NCBI GenBank assembly: GCA_951640195.1
Contig: OX621163.1
Coordinates: 62,001 to 126,000 of the forward strand
Length of the DNA stretch: 64,000 bases
Source of the DNA: Porpolomopsis calyptriformis
Taxonomy: Eukaryota > Basidiomycota > Agaricomycetes > Agaricales > Hygrophoraceae
Reading direction: 5' to 3'
Below the pieces are notes generated by a model. That model saw only the letters and a program-made list of their open reading frames with translations. It made no database searches and had not been told where the DNA came from. How positions within the stretch are numbered: position 1 is the first letter of the stretch; every line of letters begins with the position of its first letter. The position numbers were made by a program, and so were the translations under genes. Positions 34,984 to 46,777 of the stretch are shown piece after piece.

Positions 34984-35421
34984 AGTACTGAGAGGGACCG
35001 CCGACAATAGAGCTAACCGTTACCCTTCAGCCAGCTCGTGCCTAAAACCAGCCGCCAGCTAGACCGAGACCGAGCTGTCAGCTAGTACGAGAACCAGCCC
35101 ACAAAGGAAGGAAGTAAAGTAAAGCCAGCTAGTGCCGAAAACCACCCGTCGACTTGTATGAGAACAAGTTCACCCACCATCCCCGACATACTATACTATT
35201 CAAAAAACTGAAAATAAACATCAAAGCTTTACTCGTGGAGAAACACTTATGGGAAGTCACGTCAGGCAACCAGCTTGCCCCCTCGTCCCCTCCCAACTCA
35301 AAACCGATCAAAGCTTTCCTCCGAAACCAACGTCTTGCCTGTGCCAAAATCATACTGCACATCGACAATCCCCAGCTCCTCCACGTACAAAGATCTCATC
35401 TGATCTGGGACAATCTCGAAC

Positions 35422-35960
35422 TTGTCCATCGCTCCTGAGGTTTCGGAATCCTTTTATCCATCCGCCGCCGCTTCTTCACCATGCTCAAACAAGACACCCA
35501 ATCCATGCAAGCCTGGATCGCTAGTATCCCACATGTTGCCTTCGAACTTGAACCTGCCAACTTTAAAGTGCACCACATCGATCTCATCACCATGCTCACA
35601 CAGGGTCTCCCTGTTTCGTACTCATCGTTTATCCTTTCTCTTGACGCTACCTCACCAGACCAACTTGAGGTCAACACAGTAATTACCTGAGGAAGAATAC
35701 CGTCACGAAATCTGACCCGTCCTCACATGCCGAACGCGTCCTTCTCTATGCTTCCTCCCAACGAAGCCGCCATGGATGAAAAGAGCGGAGACACAATATG
35801 GACGCCCGCTACTACAACCGTCAAGGCTATGGACACATTGCACGAAACTGTCCATCCCCACGAATGAACAACCTTGCCGCCGTAGCCAAAGACGACGATT
35901 CCGACCGAACCATCCAACTTTAAACGCCCCGCCGTCAAAAGGCAATGGCCGCCCGTCACC
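35422..35960 (+). mobile_element. Ty1/copia Gag fragment, decayed
   Basis: The segment 35481-35690 reads MQAWIASIPHVAFELEPANF and LITMLTQGLPVSYSSFILSL, typical of copia Gag (UBN2-like). After a stop, 35800-35925 reads a zinc-knuckle remnant (GYGHIARNCPSP) in another frame. Several stops and shifts prevent expression. Confidence 0.75.
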
Positions 35961-36329
35961 TCTTTTCCTTCTTACTTGAAGGGAAGGGGGTGTAGATATC
36001 TTGCCGAGCGCCTACCGCTCAAGGGCCCCCTCACACCAAATAGTCGGCCCATCAATTGGGTATTGGGGTCAGCTTTCCCTCATCAAAAATCACACTACGT
36101 TCGACCGTCACTGTTCATTTATCTCGCCAGAACACAGGCCTTTGGCCTTTACAAGCTTCATCAAAGAAGAAGCCTATCCAGTAGCCTTCTTTGGCTTGCT
36201 TGTCCACTTTGATAAACGCTTGTCGGCAATCCACACACGACATCCCCATTCCCTGAGCCATGAAAGCTTGGGTTTCTGACCATCACCAACCTCAATGTGA
36301 GTCTGCCTATCGAGGGCTTTCATACAAGT

Positions 36330-36620
36330 TCACTTTTTTAGCCATACAACATCTCGGATAGCTCCTTCCCATAGCAATTTCGCAATTTCCGCACGGCGCT
36401 AGCATGGAGAATCCCATGGACTCTCCCCAGTAGCATTCCATTCAGCCACTCCGTTTTCCTTTGGTGTATCATACCATGGACGGTAAGTTTTCGTTTCGTT
36501 CCATGATCATGATCAACAAGATGCCTAGTGAATTCATCCCTCATGAATTCTCCTCCTCGCTCAGAGCCAAGTATCTTCATTGGATTGGGTTGGATTGGCG
36601 CGTTCAAGTGGGCCAACAGG
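36330..36620 (-). mobile_element. Ty1/copia integrase fragment
   Basis: The minus-strand frame reads KILGSERGGEFMRDEFTRHL and then LLGRVHGILHASA, a degenerate integrase core (usual form: SDRGGEF, then LNRTLL...ARA-x-LH). It runs opposite to the Gag fragment at 35.5 kb and in the same direction as the one at 37.3-38.0 kb. Confidence 0.75.
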
Positions 36621-37049
36621 TATGCTTTGCTTTATACTGCTTGTAAGCACGAAACATTTCAGCTTTCTCACGCAACAGGTCCATGTGCGATGTGCGTTTC
36701 GCGAGTAGTCATCTGTGAATGTTACAAACCACCGTCATCCACCACCAGTTTTTATTATGGACGGTCCCCGATGACCCATGCGCCGATGAAGAAGAAGGTC
36801 TATAACACTGAGCTTACCGTGAGCTTCTCCACTACACTGTTGGCAAACACATCAGGTCCACGAACGACTCAATATAGTCCATTCGTCTTCGGCATTCATC
36901 CAATCAGGCATCCAGAGCCATCGCGAATCTCACAGTGACCACTCCAAAGGTTGTCGTGTATCCCCCATCATCGATTCGTCTAACAGAGATTACAGTGAAA
37001 GCGAAAGCGATATCAGGGGTGTATAAAACCTCGGTAAGTTGCAGCTTCG

Positions 37050-37960
37050 AGGTATGATCATGTCACCTGTTCCATAGGCATTGAACTTTTCGCAGCGTTG
37101 ATCGCCTTCGGGGCCATCTCCCGATAGGTAGTAAACCTCTCCCAGTATGGTGACAGATGTCGATGTCGATGTCGGGTTGATCTAGAATCATAGAGTTCAA
37201 CAACTCCATCATCATCAGGTACGGATCCAACTCCACAGTTCCAACATACAACACCAGACAACTGTGATCTCGTATCACTGCCTTGGTTTTGACTACTTGC
37301 GCTTTTCTTTCTTTCTCGGGGGTGGTTTGCCACTCAGGTAGCTAGCCAGTGCCACATCATTTTCCTTGTGGGCTTGTCATGTTGTCCCACAATTTTCTGA
37401 TGATCATATTCCTGCTGAACGTACACTGTCGGGGTATCGGGATCAGCATGGATCAAGCTCCATGGATCAAGCTCCGTCTTGAGGAGGTGCCCAGACATAG
37501 ATAAGTGGGAGATGTAGGTGGCGTAATTTGGGGGAAGAGAGGCAATGATGATCACTGTGGAATATTCTTCATCGCTCAAATCGATACCAACAGCTGACAG
37601 TCCCTCCCACAGCTCCCGCATTTTGTCCAGGTGCACACGCAGGTTCCCCTTTTCAGTGCAACGAGTAGTCATAAGCTTTAATCGAAGGTTAGCCTGCACT
37701 AGGCTAGTTTTCGATTTGAATTCCTTGACTATTGCTGACCACATTCGAGCCACAGTATCCTTTCGAAGGATGACACGGATGATTGATGATTGAATCCGCT
37801 AAACGCTGTCCAACTAAGTGACGAGCAAGGTGTTCATTCATCTTGAGCCCGCTGCTCGAGAGCTTCCTGATGATGATGCTATTTTCTGTGATGGATAGGA
37901 ATACGATGGAATCGAGCACTACTAGCACACTCAGTGGACCCGTGGCAAGGTAGGTCATCG
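37050..37960 (-). mobile_element. Ty1/copia Gag fragment
   Basis: 37334-37753 reads a Gag (UBN2) domain: KSKTSLVQANLRLKLMTTRC, then DKMRELWEGLSAVGIDLSDE and LPPNYATYISHLS. 37704-37958 gives the N-terminal part in another frame. With the integrase piece at 36.4 kb it forms the remains of one minus-strand copia element; LTRs were not found. Confidence 0.8.
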
Positions 37961-38304
37961 TCCACTCGTCCTGAAACTCTCTTATACTATCTCCTCAGGT
38001 ATTCTTGGACTACGTCGATATCGATATCATGACCTGACTCCCCGAATTATTAATAATTGCAGAAAGAGATAAGGACACAGGATGCGGTGCCCAACGAGGT
38101 ACAAACATCGGAATTCAAAGAGCTCCTTGATAGTTGAGAACATCATCTACGCGCGAGGGAAAAATACCCCCCTTCCTTCCAAGTCTTGACCGTCCCGAGA
38201 GTCGGCGGTATCTATTTCGGGGGCGGATGTTGTCGGAGGTTTAGAGTCTGGAGTGACATGGAAGATAGCCCACTCACCAGTGAGGGGGCAGCGAGGTTAC
38301 ATCA

Positions 38305-41300
38305 CTAATCTCCTTGAATACGTTTTCGCTTCAAATTTGGTTGAATTCTTTTCGTCAGACGGCTAGCCGAGATCTCAGCCCCCAGTGCTGTGAATATACC
38401 AGAGGAATCTAGCCGCGAGAAAACAGTCATATCCAATGACGCCAAAGCATGAGAATCGGGATCTGGGTCTGTGAGATCATCCTTGATAGTGGCACGAGCA
38501 GGGTAAGCAGCAACAACACGCAAAAGGTTGTATTTTCCTTTTATATTATTTGAGCGAGGGATGGCAGCAAGACACCGCTTCAGTTTGGGCACAAGTTGGG
38601 GACGCGAAGAGAAGGAGAATGGCTCTCCGTTCTGGCAAGCCAAGTTCAGAGGGTCATCCACACCAGGATAGAGGTTCTCGCTCACTTTATTTATATAAAA
38701 TTTGTTGGGCGAAGTAGCCTTGATGGCACCTTCCACGACCTTCGGTTTGAGGTTTTCCCACAGGTAGGCTTTCACTTGGATCACCACCCACACCAGAGTG
38801 TTGTCTGCCAACTTCAGAAGGCAAACAATATCTGGCCCCATGTTGTTATCAGGAAAAAGGAAGGTTAGACAACGAGCATCCTGAAACCAGTGCAGAGTTT
38901 CTTCTGGAGTCGTCGCATCGAACCCCAAACATGTGTTAGCCACTTGATACGATGGTTGGTCGGTAGGAAAGACTTGAATCATTCCGTCGCTACCAAGAGT
39001 CCAAGCCACGACCTCAGCCGTCTGCTTCACGAAATCGGGCATGTCACGCATTATCAACAGCTTGTCCAAAGTCCCTACTTCTTTCAATGCTCGGCTGAAG
39101 TTCCAAGCAATGTAGTCTTCGAGACCTACTGGTCGCGTTTCATTGTTACGAAGTTGGCCGTCAAGATAATGTCGTGCGTCGAACCCCGAAGAACTCAACC
39201 AGTTCGCGGCAGCAAGAATAACCAATGGTTCGTCGGCCTTGATTTCTGAGTGTACAAAACGAGCGAATCCAAGTTCAATGAGTTCCCTCTCTTCCTCGGT
39301 CAGCAGAGGTACATTGCGGCGGATGATGTATCGAAAAACGACGCCCGATATAGTTTCTTTCAAGGCTGGCTCTATGACAGTTTCATGGGTTAAATAAATC
39401 GAAAGGGGACGTTGTACAAAGCAAAACATACTATTGTGAAGTTTCTCAAAATCGAACCGGCCAAAAGTCATTTTGTTGTGAATGACATCAGGGTGGACCT
39501 CGGGCTCAGCAGCGGCACACGCTGGGAAATCGGTGGGCGTGAAAGTCGTACATGCATCAATATATGCATTTAGCAACCGATGGGGTGAATGATACGCGTA
39601 TTGCAACAGATGGCTGATGTATGTAGCTGTGAAACGGTACCTGTGCAATAATGGTGAGCCTAAACGAATATTGAACATGCTGCAAAAAGAAGTGCAAGCA
39701 CCTTCCTTGCAGCCAATGCCAGATCCGACTAAGAAACTCTTCACGAGTATCGTTTTCCCAGGAATCTAAAGGCAAATACCTTCGCACGTACTCTTCCTGA
39801 GCCTGACGGGTATCGAAAGATCCCGTGTCGGTAAATAATTCAAAGGACCTGTGCTCCTTGAGGATACCCGATGACAACGATTCGTTGACAACCTTGATTG
39901 ACATTCCTGTCCCTGAAACAATAAACGTAGCCTGAGGAAGCACCTCATGCCACACCCGCACGACCTCTCGCAGGACTGGGCGTTTCTTGGGAGTCCGCGA
40001 AGATTGATTAGTTTCGCCATCGCCATCTTCACGAGAATTCTCTTCTTCATACTTATCTTTAGATACAAACGCACCCATATGTCGAGTGGCAGCGAACTGG
40101 GCTTCTTCATCTATAGCACAAAAAAACCCCTCGGATGATGCCGACTCGGATATTAGTGCCATGATGCGGCTAAAGACAGTCTGGATCATCCCCAGAACCT
40201 CGTTGGGAGCCCGCCTCAAACCGACTGCCGCAAATTCATGAAAAATATCCCGTGAACATATGGCGGTGGGAGTCACTTGTAACAGTAGCTAGAGACGTTG
40301 ATGATTCTGCGTTAATGTTGAGTCTATTTCATAGGCCAGTGCGAGGAACCTCTCCATGATTAGCAAACGGCTCAGTAGGACCTGTTCGAACCGGCGTTTG
40401 GCCACGACTTCATTGTGATCGCGTGCGTCGCGAAATCTTTTAGAATCACCACCGAGAAAGAAAGGTAGCAGTGAGTGAAAGCCGCTGGTGTGTTCAAGAG
40501 TGTCAGAGATGATATTTGTCACGTCCTTAGAACCAATGGTGGACTGATCGGCAACGCATGTGAAGTAAAGGCCCCAACGATGAGATAGACCTTCAAGAAT
40601 CAACCTTGTCTTGCCCGAGCCTGAAGTATTGCAGAGTAGGCTGGAAAATGCTGTCAATTATAATACATCGAAAGGAGTCTTGACTGACATGTTTCTATTC
40701 TTCCTGAACATTCTGTCAATTCGGCCTGAAATTTCATGCTTGCCACTAGACCATCTACCAAGATCATGCAGCAGTAAGCTCGGCGAACCGTCGATCGAGG
40801 GGATCGCTAGATCTTTGAAATGAAGATCCCGGGACCAATCGAATGAGTCATCGGGGGTCCACAGGGGTAGCTTACGCTGCCCTAAAAGGTACTCCCGCAA
40901 TTCTGACTCAATCTCCTCCAGAAATCCAACAATCCGCTGTTTGGTTATTGGTGACCTTTCGGGCGACGACGGTGCCTCAGGCAGATCATCGGGTAGAAAT
41001 TGCGCATTAGTCGGGGTTGTCATCTTTTTGAGCAAATCTGCAAGAGATATGGAGTCAACACAGGTCGCGGTAACAGGGTTGGTGCATACGGTGGTTACGG
41101 ATTTTCTGGTATTTCTTCATTAAATGGGCTTCTTTGAGCATTATGAGAAGCTCTGGGTTGTCCGCAAGGAGGTTCTTGCAAGCCGAAGTATCCAAGTATG
41201 TCTGATCCAACGGTTGATCGTGCGCAGCATAGATATTGCGCGCATTAAGAACGACAACGGCTAGAAGATCGGCAGCGGTTTTCTCATCTTCCAGCTGTTC

Positions 41301-41375
41301 GACACTTGTATTGTACCACGGGGTAGGCAGAGATTTATCAAGCTGAGCTTGTTCCCGGTCAGTGACGTTTGTCAT
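38305..41375 (-). pseudogene. Crinkler-type effector-like NTPase with PD-(D/E)xK nuclease domain, one in-frame stop
   Basis: Exons 41099-41375, 40689-41037, 39702-40640 and 38305-39640 keep phase (967 codons). A P-loop (SGSGKT) lies near residue 220, just after the second intron, as in the STAND-like NTPase of the Crinkler/RHS class. The last exon contains a 'GPDIV ... IQVK' block that fits a restriction-endonuclease-like PD-(D/E)xK core. In this class the NTPase drives the nuclease, and mushroom genomes carry many copies, thought to act in conflict with other organisms or selfish DNA. TAG at 40289-40291 interrupts the frame between the two domains with open frame on both sides. Either the gene is recently dead or the base is an error. 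Whether such proteins are secreted in mushrooms is unknown; no signal peptide is seen here. Confidence 0.8.
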
Positions 41376-41895
41376 GGGTGTCGCTAGTTAAGGAGATGAC
41401 TGTTGTAGCTGTTTGAATTGCTCACGCTTTGACGTCACCGCCACAGAGTCACAGAGCAAGATCGAAAGAAGAGAATCCAACGATCATCAACGCTGCTTCG
41501 ACCTGCACTGCTCCACCCTTAAAATATGTTCACCTACTTAGGCTGCAACTTTCAAAGAGAGATAGCGGCAGTTCCTGGGCATGAAAAGGACAGACCAATA
41601 TGCAGAAAATACCATACGGCGAAGGCTCGGAGCCGAAAATGTACCAACGTCCACAGAACGTCCACAGAAAGATCCAACATGTGATGTGGCATCGTTACTA
41701 ATTTAAGCGTTCGGATGGTGGCTTTGGCACGGCGAGTGACTATAAAACCAAGGCTACCGTCTGAGCATTGCGATTTAGAACTTTCTCTTCCCCGTCACTT
41801 ACTCAACAAAAAATCAAAGGTGACTGTCAGTTGTTTTATCCCGCAACTATAAAACTCCTCTTACACACTCTTTCAACCAGAAAGTACTTTGCAAC

Positions 41896-42517
41896 ATGTC
41901 CGCACAACATGATGTTCCAGGACGAACGAGATGTTACAATGGGGATATTGATATTGTTGGGCAGCTTTGGTGGCAAGTCTGGGAGACTCACGCCTATCAA
42001 ATGAGAGTTCGCCCTAACATGTATGTCTTTATTCCTCGCTCCAAGTGTCTGTCCGTTGATCTGTACTTCAGCAGCCGCACTAAACCTGTCCGCTTGCGGG
42101 TGACAGATGCAAGCGTACAATTCTTTGCCCATTCGACCTGCCTCCGCCTCCCTGTGAAAAATGCATCACCTCTGTGGGATCAGGTTTGTTTTGCTCTTTG
42201 TCTTGTCTTACTGTGCTGATCTTCATTGTTCATGTGCGCCATAGTTTCTCCATTTCATTGGGGAATCGGTGCAGCTACCTGAGGCTGAAGGGTCACAGAT
42301 TATGGCACAGAAAAACGATTCCTTTCTAGCCGATCTAGAAACAAACGTCAAAATATTCTTGATTGCTTGTGCGAGAGTTAATTGGCAAGCATGGTTTATA
42401 CTAACTTCTTATTTCTACTAACTATGTTCTCTACGGCAGCGGACGCGAGTGCGACATGCTCCTGCGCCTAGTGTGGTTGTTCCTCCGGTTCCTTCTAAAA
42501 CACCGCGTGCTCCATAA
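41896..42517 (+). CDS. Unknown protein, 165 aa
   Basis: Exons 41896-42183, 42245-42376 and 42440-42517 join in phase. The first exon is rich in aromatic and basic residues (QLWWQVWETHAYQMRVRPNM) and the C-terminus is Pro/Val-rich. No family recognised. A different open frame begins inside the last exon (42456). Confidence 0.45.
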
Positions 42518-43028
42518 AACACCCCGCGAATCCAGCCTTAATCGTGCATATTACATTGCCAACATTGCTGTAGAAGCTCCCGCTTTGGTTGGAGCGATTA
42601 TGACGGGGGGGGGCATTCTGTGTCAAGCGGACCATTTATTCCACAAACGCTTGACGTCATCCACCTCTGGGGGATCCTTTATGCTGGTCAAATCAATCAC
42701 TCCGCTCGACATCTCTGACTTCAACCAGCGACATGATGGACAAGATCTTCCCAGTGCATTGTTTGGCGGCTCCTTCAGCAAAGTGGCACTTGACCTCTGC
42801 AGGGACCGGCAAGATACCTGGTTCTACCCCACTCTCTCGAAGGACAGTGCCACAGGTGCGTCTACAACAGACACCAGCGACGAAATCACAATGCTCCTGG
42901 AGTCGTGCGTAGCAGCCACTCTGCATGAGGGAATGGGCATTACCGCCAAATGGGTCTACTGGGGACAGATGGCCATACTCGAAAGCTGGTGGGTGGAGGA
43001 GGAACGGGGCCTTTCGCCTAGTTATTAA
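42456..43028 (+). CDS. Unknown ORF, 190 aa
   Basis: An open frame overlapping the end of the preceding model in another frame. It has a hydrophobic N-terminus (LVWLFLRFLL) and a Gly-rich segment, and no recognised domain. The part after 42540 may belong to a differently spliced form of the upstream gene. Confidence 0.3.
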   Translation: MLLRLVWLFLRFLLKHRVLHKTPRESSLNRAYYIANIAVEAPALVGAIMTGGGILCQADHLFHKRLTSSTSGGSFMLVKSITPLDISDFNQRHDGQDLPSALFGGSFSKVALDLCRDRQDTWFYPTLSKDSATGASTTDTSDEITMLLESCVAATLHEGMGITAKWVYWGQMAILESWWVEEERGLSPSY

Positions 43029-43149
43029 GCCGTATAAACAAAGGATCGACCGGACCCTTTCTTTTGTACATTCCTTTTGGTGTGTGCCCTTTGTCTTTCT
43101 GCTGTAGCTACAGAGTAATCCCACATGCTACCGGATCACCGCTCACGGA

Positions 43150-43640
43150 TGAGTTTCATGAATTCAGCAGCAAATAGCCAGCCACATAAACTTGGATGGG
43201 TGATTGACGCCAAGATGTTCCTCGCAGCCAGCTGGTGCCCACTTGAAGAGTGCCTTAGCCCTGTCGTGTGGTTCTTGTGAATTGCAAACAAATGCGAGGT
43301 TGTTCAGTGATAGCGATGTAAGTGTGTCTGGGTGGTCAGCATCCAGATAACGCTTGGAGCCAACTAATGCCTGCCTGTGGAGGGTCTTAGCCTTGTCATA
43401 TTGTCGCTATGAGTTGTTCACCAACGCAAGCGTGGATGGGTGGTCGGCACCCAGGTGTTCCTCGGAGGCAGCTAACGCCCGCTTGTAAAGGGTCTCAGCC
43501 TTGTCATATTGTCCTTGCGACTCGTAAATAAATGCAAGATTGATTACCAGCGTAAGCGCGGAGGGGTCAGCACCCAGATGTTTCTCACAGCCAGTTAGCA
43601 TGATAACCAGTAGATGAATCACCCCCGGCCAATGGTACTC
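43150..43640 (-). pseudogene. Kinesin-light-chain-type TPR fragment
   Basis: 42-residue TPR units are visible: QGQYDKAETLYKRALAASEE followed by HLGADHPSTLALVNN, then two worse copies reaching about 43150 after a stop at 43407. Such repeats form the sensor end of mushroom NLR-like (NACHT/NB-ARC-TPR) proteins. No NTPase part is nearby. Confidence 0.7.
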
Positions 43641-43649
43641 CAAAAGATG

Positions 43650-44980
43650 AAGATTGACCAGATGCGGTAGGGGAGAGGTATTGAGGTTGAGATCGACTTC
43701 GGTCCCATTGAAGGAATGACAATGGAGGCAAGTCGGTGAATGAGCTGTGTCAACAATATCTATTCTAAAATGTGTAGCCCCTCTCACAACCTCCCCTTTT
43801 ACCTTCACCATTTTCACCCTGTGCATCTCTTTCGCTTTTTCGTTGATCTCCGACACCTCTTGCGTATTCAAGAATCCAATATTCCAATACCCTAGTGTCG
43901 TGCGCGCACCATCTGCATCTATGTGCCCGCTGGCGTCCCTCATCAAACTCCGTATTTGTATCTACGTCCATTAGAGCAATGGCAGCGAGGCCGCGATGCT
44001 GACACCGTCATACAGGTGACGGCGAGCGCGAGCGTCAAAGTGGAGGCTGTAATCTATCTGGAAGGGTCCCAATGGCTTCGTAATACTTCAGATCGATTAA
44101 TTCAACAGCTGCAATGAAATGGTAAGGCGGAAGCACCCACGTCACGGCAGCTCTTGCAATCTCCCGCATCCATTTTCTGTCGGTCTTCCTTCCCTCTCAC
44201 AACTTCCTCGTACGCAAAGTCACACCCTTCGTTGTGAGCAGGATCTATAGTGTAAAGGGTGTTTATCGTGGTTTTGGTACGACATAGTTTATGTTGAATG
44301 CTGGTCAAAGAACAACACAAGAGACAAGACGCACTTGGAAACTTGCTGAGCGTACCTTCCATGACCCTTGTAAGCTGAATGGTCATTTAAAACCCTATTG
44401 GTGGGCTCAGTGGCCACAGGCACTCGCAAAGCTGTGGATTGCATAGGTTCCAGATCATTCTTGTCCTCTTTCTCACGGAGTTTCCTATGAGTATGTGCTT
44501 TCTCTCCCTTCAAGAGATTTGCATGACCAGAATCTGAATTCTCGGGCAGAGACCTCGAGTCTTCCTTAACACAGATTCCCAAGTTGTAGTCCGTATTGGG
44601 AGGCATCCGAGGATGTCGTGCCAGATGTTGGCCTGGTGAACCAATATTGATAGCAGGTTTCATCCTGATAGCATTGGACTGGGCAGAAACAGATGGGGAG
44701 GGATCGGGATATACTGGATCTGGGGCTGGGCATAATGCGGGATGTGTGGAGAAAGACAACGTTCTAGACCAAAATCCAAAATCACAGATGATGGATCCAG
44801 GGGTCGTTGAGGCCCTTAGCGCAAACAAACGCAGTAACACCCTCCCAATAACCTGATAATTTAGTTGGCTCGACCCCTTCGCCTGTTCATTGTCTTGCGC
44901 TACCCATATCCAAATCCAAATCCAAATCCTACATCCTACATTTACATCGCTGTACAAATACACCATCTCTGTATACATAC
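43650..44980. other. No convincing gene
   Basis: A 234-codon minus-strand ORF (44289-44993) has repetitive Trp/Ile residues near its start from an AT-poor repeat and no recognisable domain; I regard it as uncertain. Nothing else found. Confidence 0.3.
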
Positions 44981-44982
44981 AC

Positions 44983-45712
44983 CTAATCCTCACCCCCGTC
45001 CTCTTTGCACATCATCGCTACCTTGTTGATCTCCTTCACAAACATCCCGTCATACAAACTATACCACTTCGAAGGTTTCGTAAACGCGATCGACCCACCC
45101 TGCCTCCGTGGCCGACTAAAACAAACCTCGGTTCCCAGTATCGCCACACCAAGCACACTTTTTGCCCATCGCGCACCCTCTTCCCCGAGAATCACCATGT
45201 AATCGTGTAATTGCTTTTGAATTTCGTCTTTCGCCTTCTCCGATGATTCTCCTTCTCGCTTGTAAACCAAGCCGATTTCAATAATCAGCCGAACCTTGTC
45301 GTATTTCTCCTCATCGTTGTAATAGCTTGTCACGATAAAATCCGGGTACCGTTTTTGCTCCCGTTTCGAGACATATTGTCCTGCAGAGCTCTTTAATCAG
45401 AGCCATCCACATCTTCTGAGCCAACATACCTGTCGAATCAACACTCATCATACTCGTGTTACCGACATCCAACAGCCCATCCTCCTCTACCAAGCCCTCC
45501 ATCCCCACCACCATCTCCACCTCCTCTTCTGACATTATCTGCCGAATCAGCCCCTGGGGCTTCACCATCTCATCTGGGAACTTGAGGTTCAAGTACTTGT
45601 CTATCGGCCCATACTGTGAGCGCTGCAGCCTAGGCACCTTTGTGGCCCAGCTTGCGATTCTATTTCGAAGTTTCTGTGGAATCCTGCTATCCTCTGGGTC
45701 GAAATCAACCAT
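44983..45712 (-). CDS. PD-(D/E)xK-like nuclease-fold protein, 226 aa
   Basis: Exons 45430-45712 and 44983-45380 are joined by a 49-bp intron with a GTATGT donor. After the junction the protein reads YPDFIVTSYY, then KVRLIIEIG and KR, matching the pattern 'PD-x(n)-(D/E)-x-K' of restriction-endonuclease-like folds, except that the third position is Gly rather than Lys in the core. A helical segment and GVAILGTEVCF follow. Proteins of this shape are common and lineage-specific in mushrooms. Activity and role are unknown; the fold call is inference from the pattern. Confidence 0.55.
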
Positions 45713-45966
45713 CTGTAGACAACAATCATCCTTTGAAGTAGCAGCAGAACAAGAGGAAGAAGACAGAATACTACCTACCGTTACCGTCTGTCCCCGTCAG
45801 CCCAAATAAAGCTGATCTCGTTTATTTGCAGATGTTAGGCTACTTCCTCTTTCCCAACGACCTCCACCCACCTACACACCCCAGCAATACTCACTACCGA
45901 GGTTTGTACACTGGAAAGCATAGTATTTCATCTCAATCTCACATCTTACATCTATTTGGACAAAGC

Positions 45967-46430
45967 ATGGTCAGAATTTTCGCAGGATACACAATTGACC
46001 AGGATGAACTTGTCCGTTTCCTCAATGCCCAAGGCTTGGGCCCTGCCCCTGGAGAACCCCAGTTAACTGTTACCGAAGCCTGGATGAATTTCATGAGCTG
46101 GCGAGCCCTAAAGCCACGACGTGGAGATTTAAAAACGTTGCTTCCATGGCCCCAATGTCCCTCACATTTTCCTCCACCTCTCCCACATGCTCACATTCAA
46201 TTCCCAATGCAGACTGGTATGATCAGGGTGGAAATCATGTCCATGCCTTCATCACAAGGCGTACCAATGACATCAACAACCCGAACCTTCGCTTCAAGGA
46301 GATGCCAATAGATCTCGAGATCCGGGACAGGTTCATTGCCAACACGGGCAATATCCTGGACCCAAGCAAGATGAAGTTTTGGAGCTTGCCCGAGGACGTT
46401 TTGCGTGTCCCCTTAGGCCTTCCCTTCTAG
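45967..46430 (+). CDS. Unknown protein, 123 aa
   Basis: Exons 45967-46120 and 46213-46430 join in phase. N-terminus reads MVRIFAGYTIDQDELVRFLN and C-terminus MKFWSLPEDVLRVPLGLPF. The intron (GTGGAG...GCAG) is inferred from the frame change. No family recognised. Confidence 0.5.
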
Positions 46431-46777
46431 GTTCGTTTTCTAATACAGCGACCTATAATCGCCAATTTGTAATATATTTCCCCCATAACCACTTCCCAAG
46501 ACAGGTCAATATTGTTGCACACATCCATGGCTGATGTGGGCGAAAGATCCTGCTGCAGAAGCTGAAATCAGCCACTTGTTGACCCCTCTTCGCCAGCGGG
46601 AAGCTTGCAGCTGCCAAATCTCCTAGGGTCGTTTCACAATTTGAAAAGCAAAGCAGTGGATATTCTCTGTTACTTCTCGACATCATCATACACTTCAACA
46701 TCTTCTTCTTCTTCTTCAACCACCCGACACTGATACATAACAACTAATTTTCGATATCGATATCCCTTTTAACGGCG

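Noticed and set aside
44289..44993. 234-codon minus-strand ORF
   Set aside because: Repetitive Trp/Ile start from a simple repeat, no domain and no homologous features; not supported as a gene.
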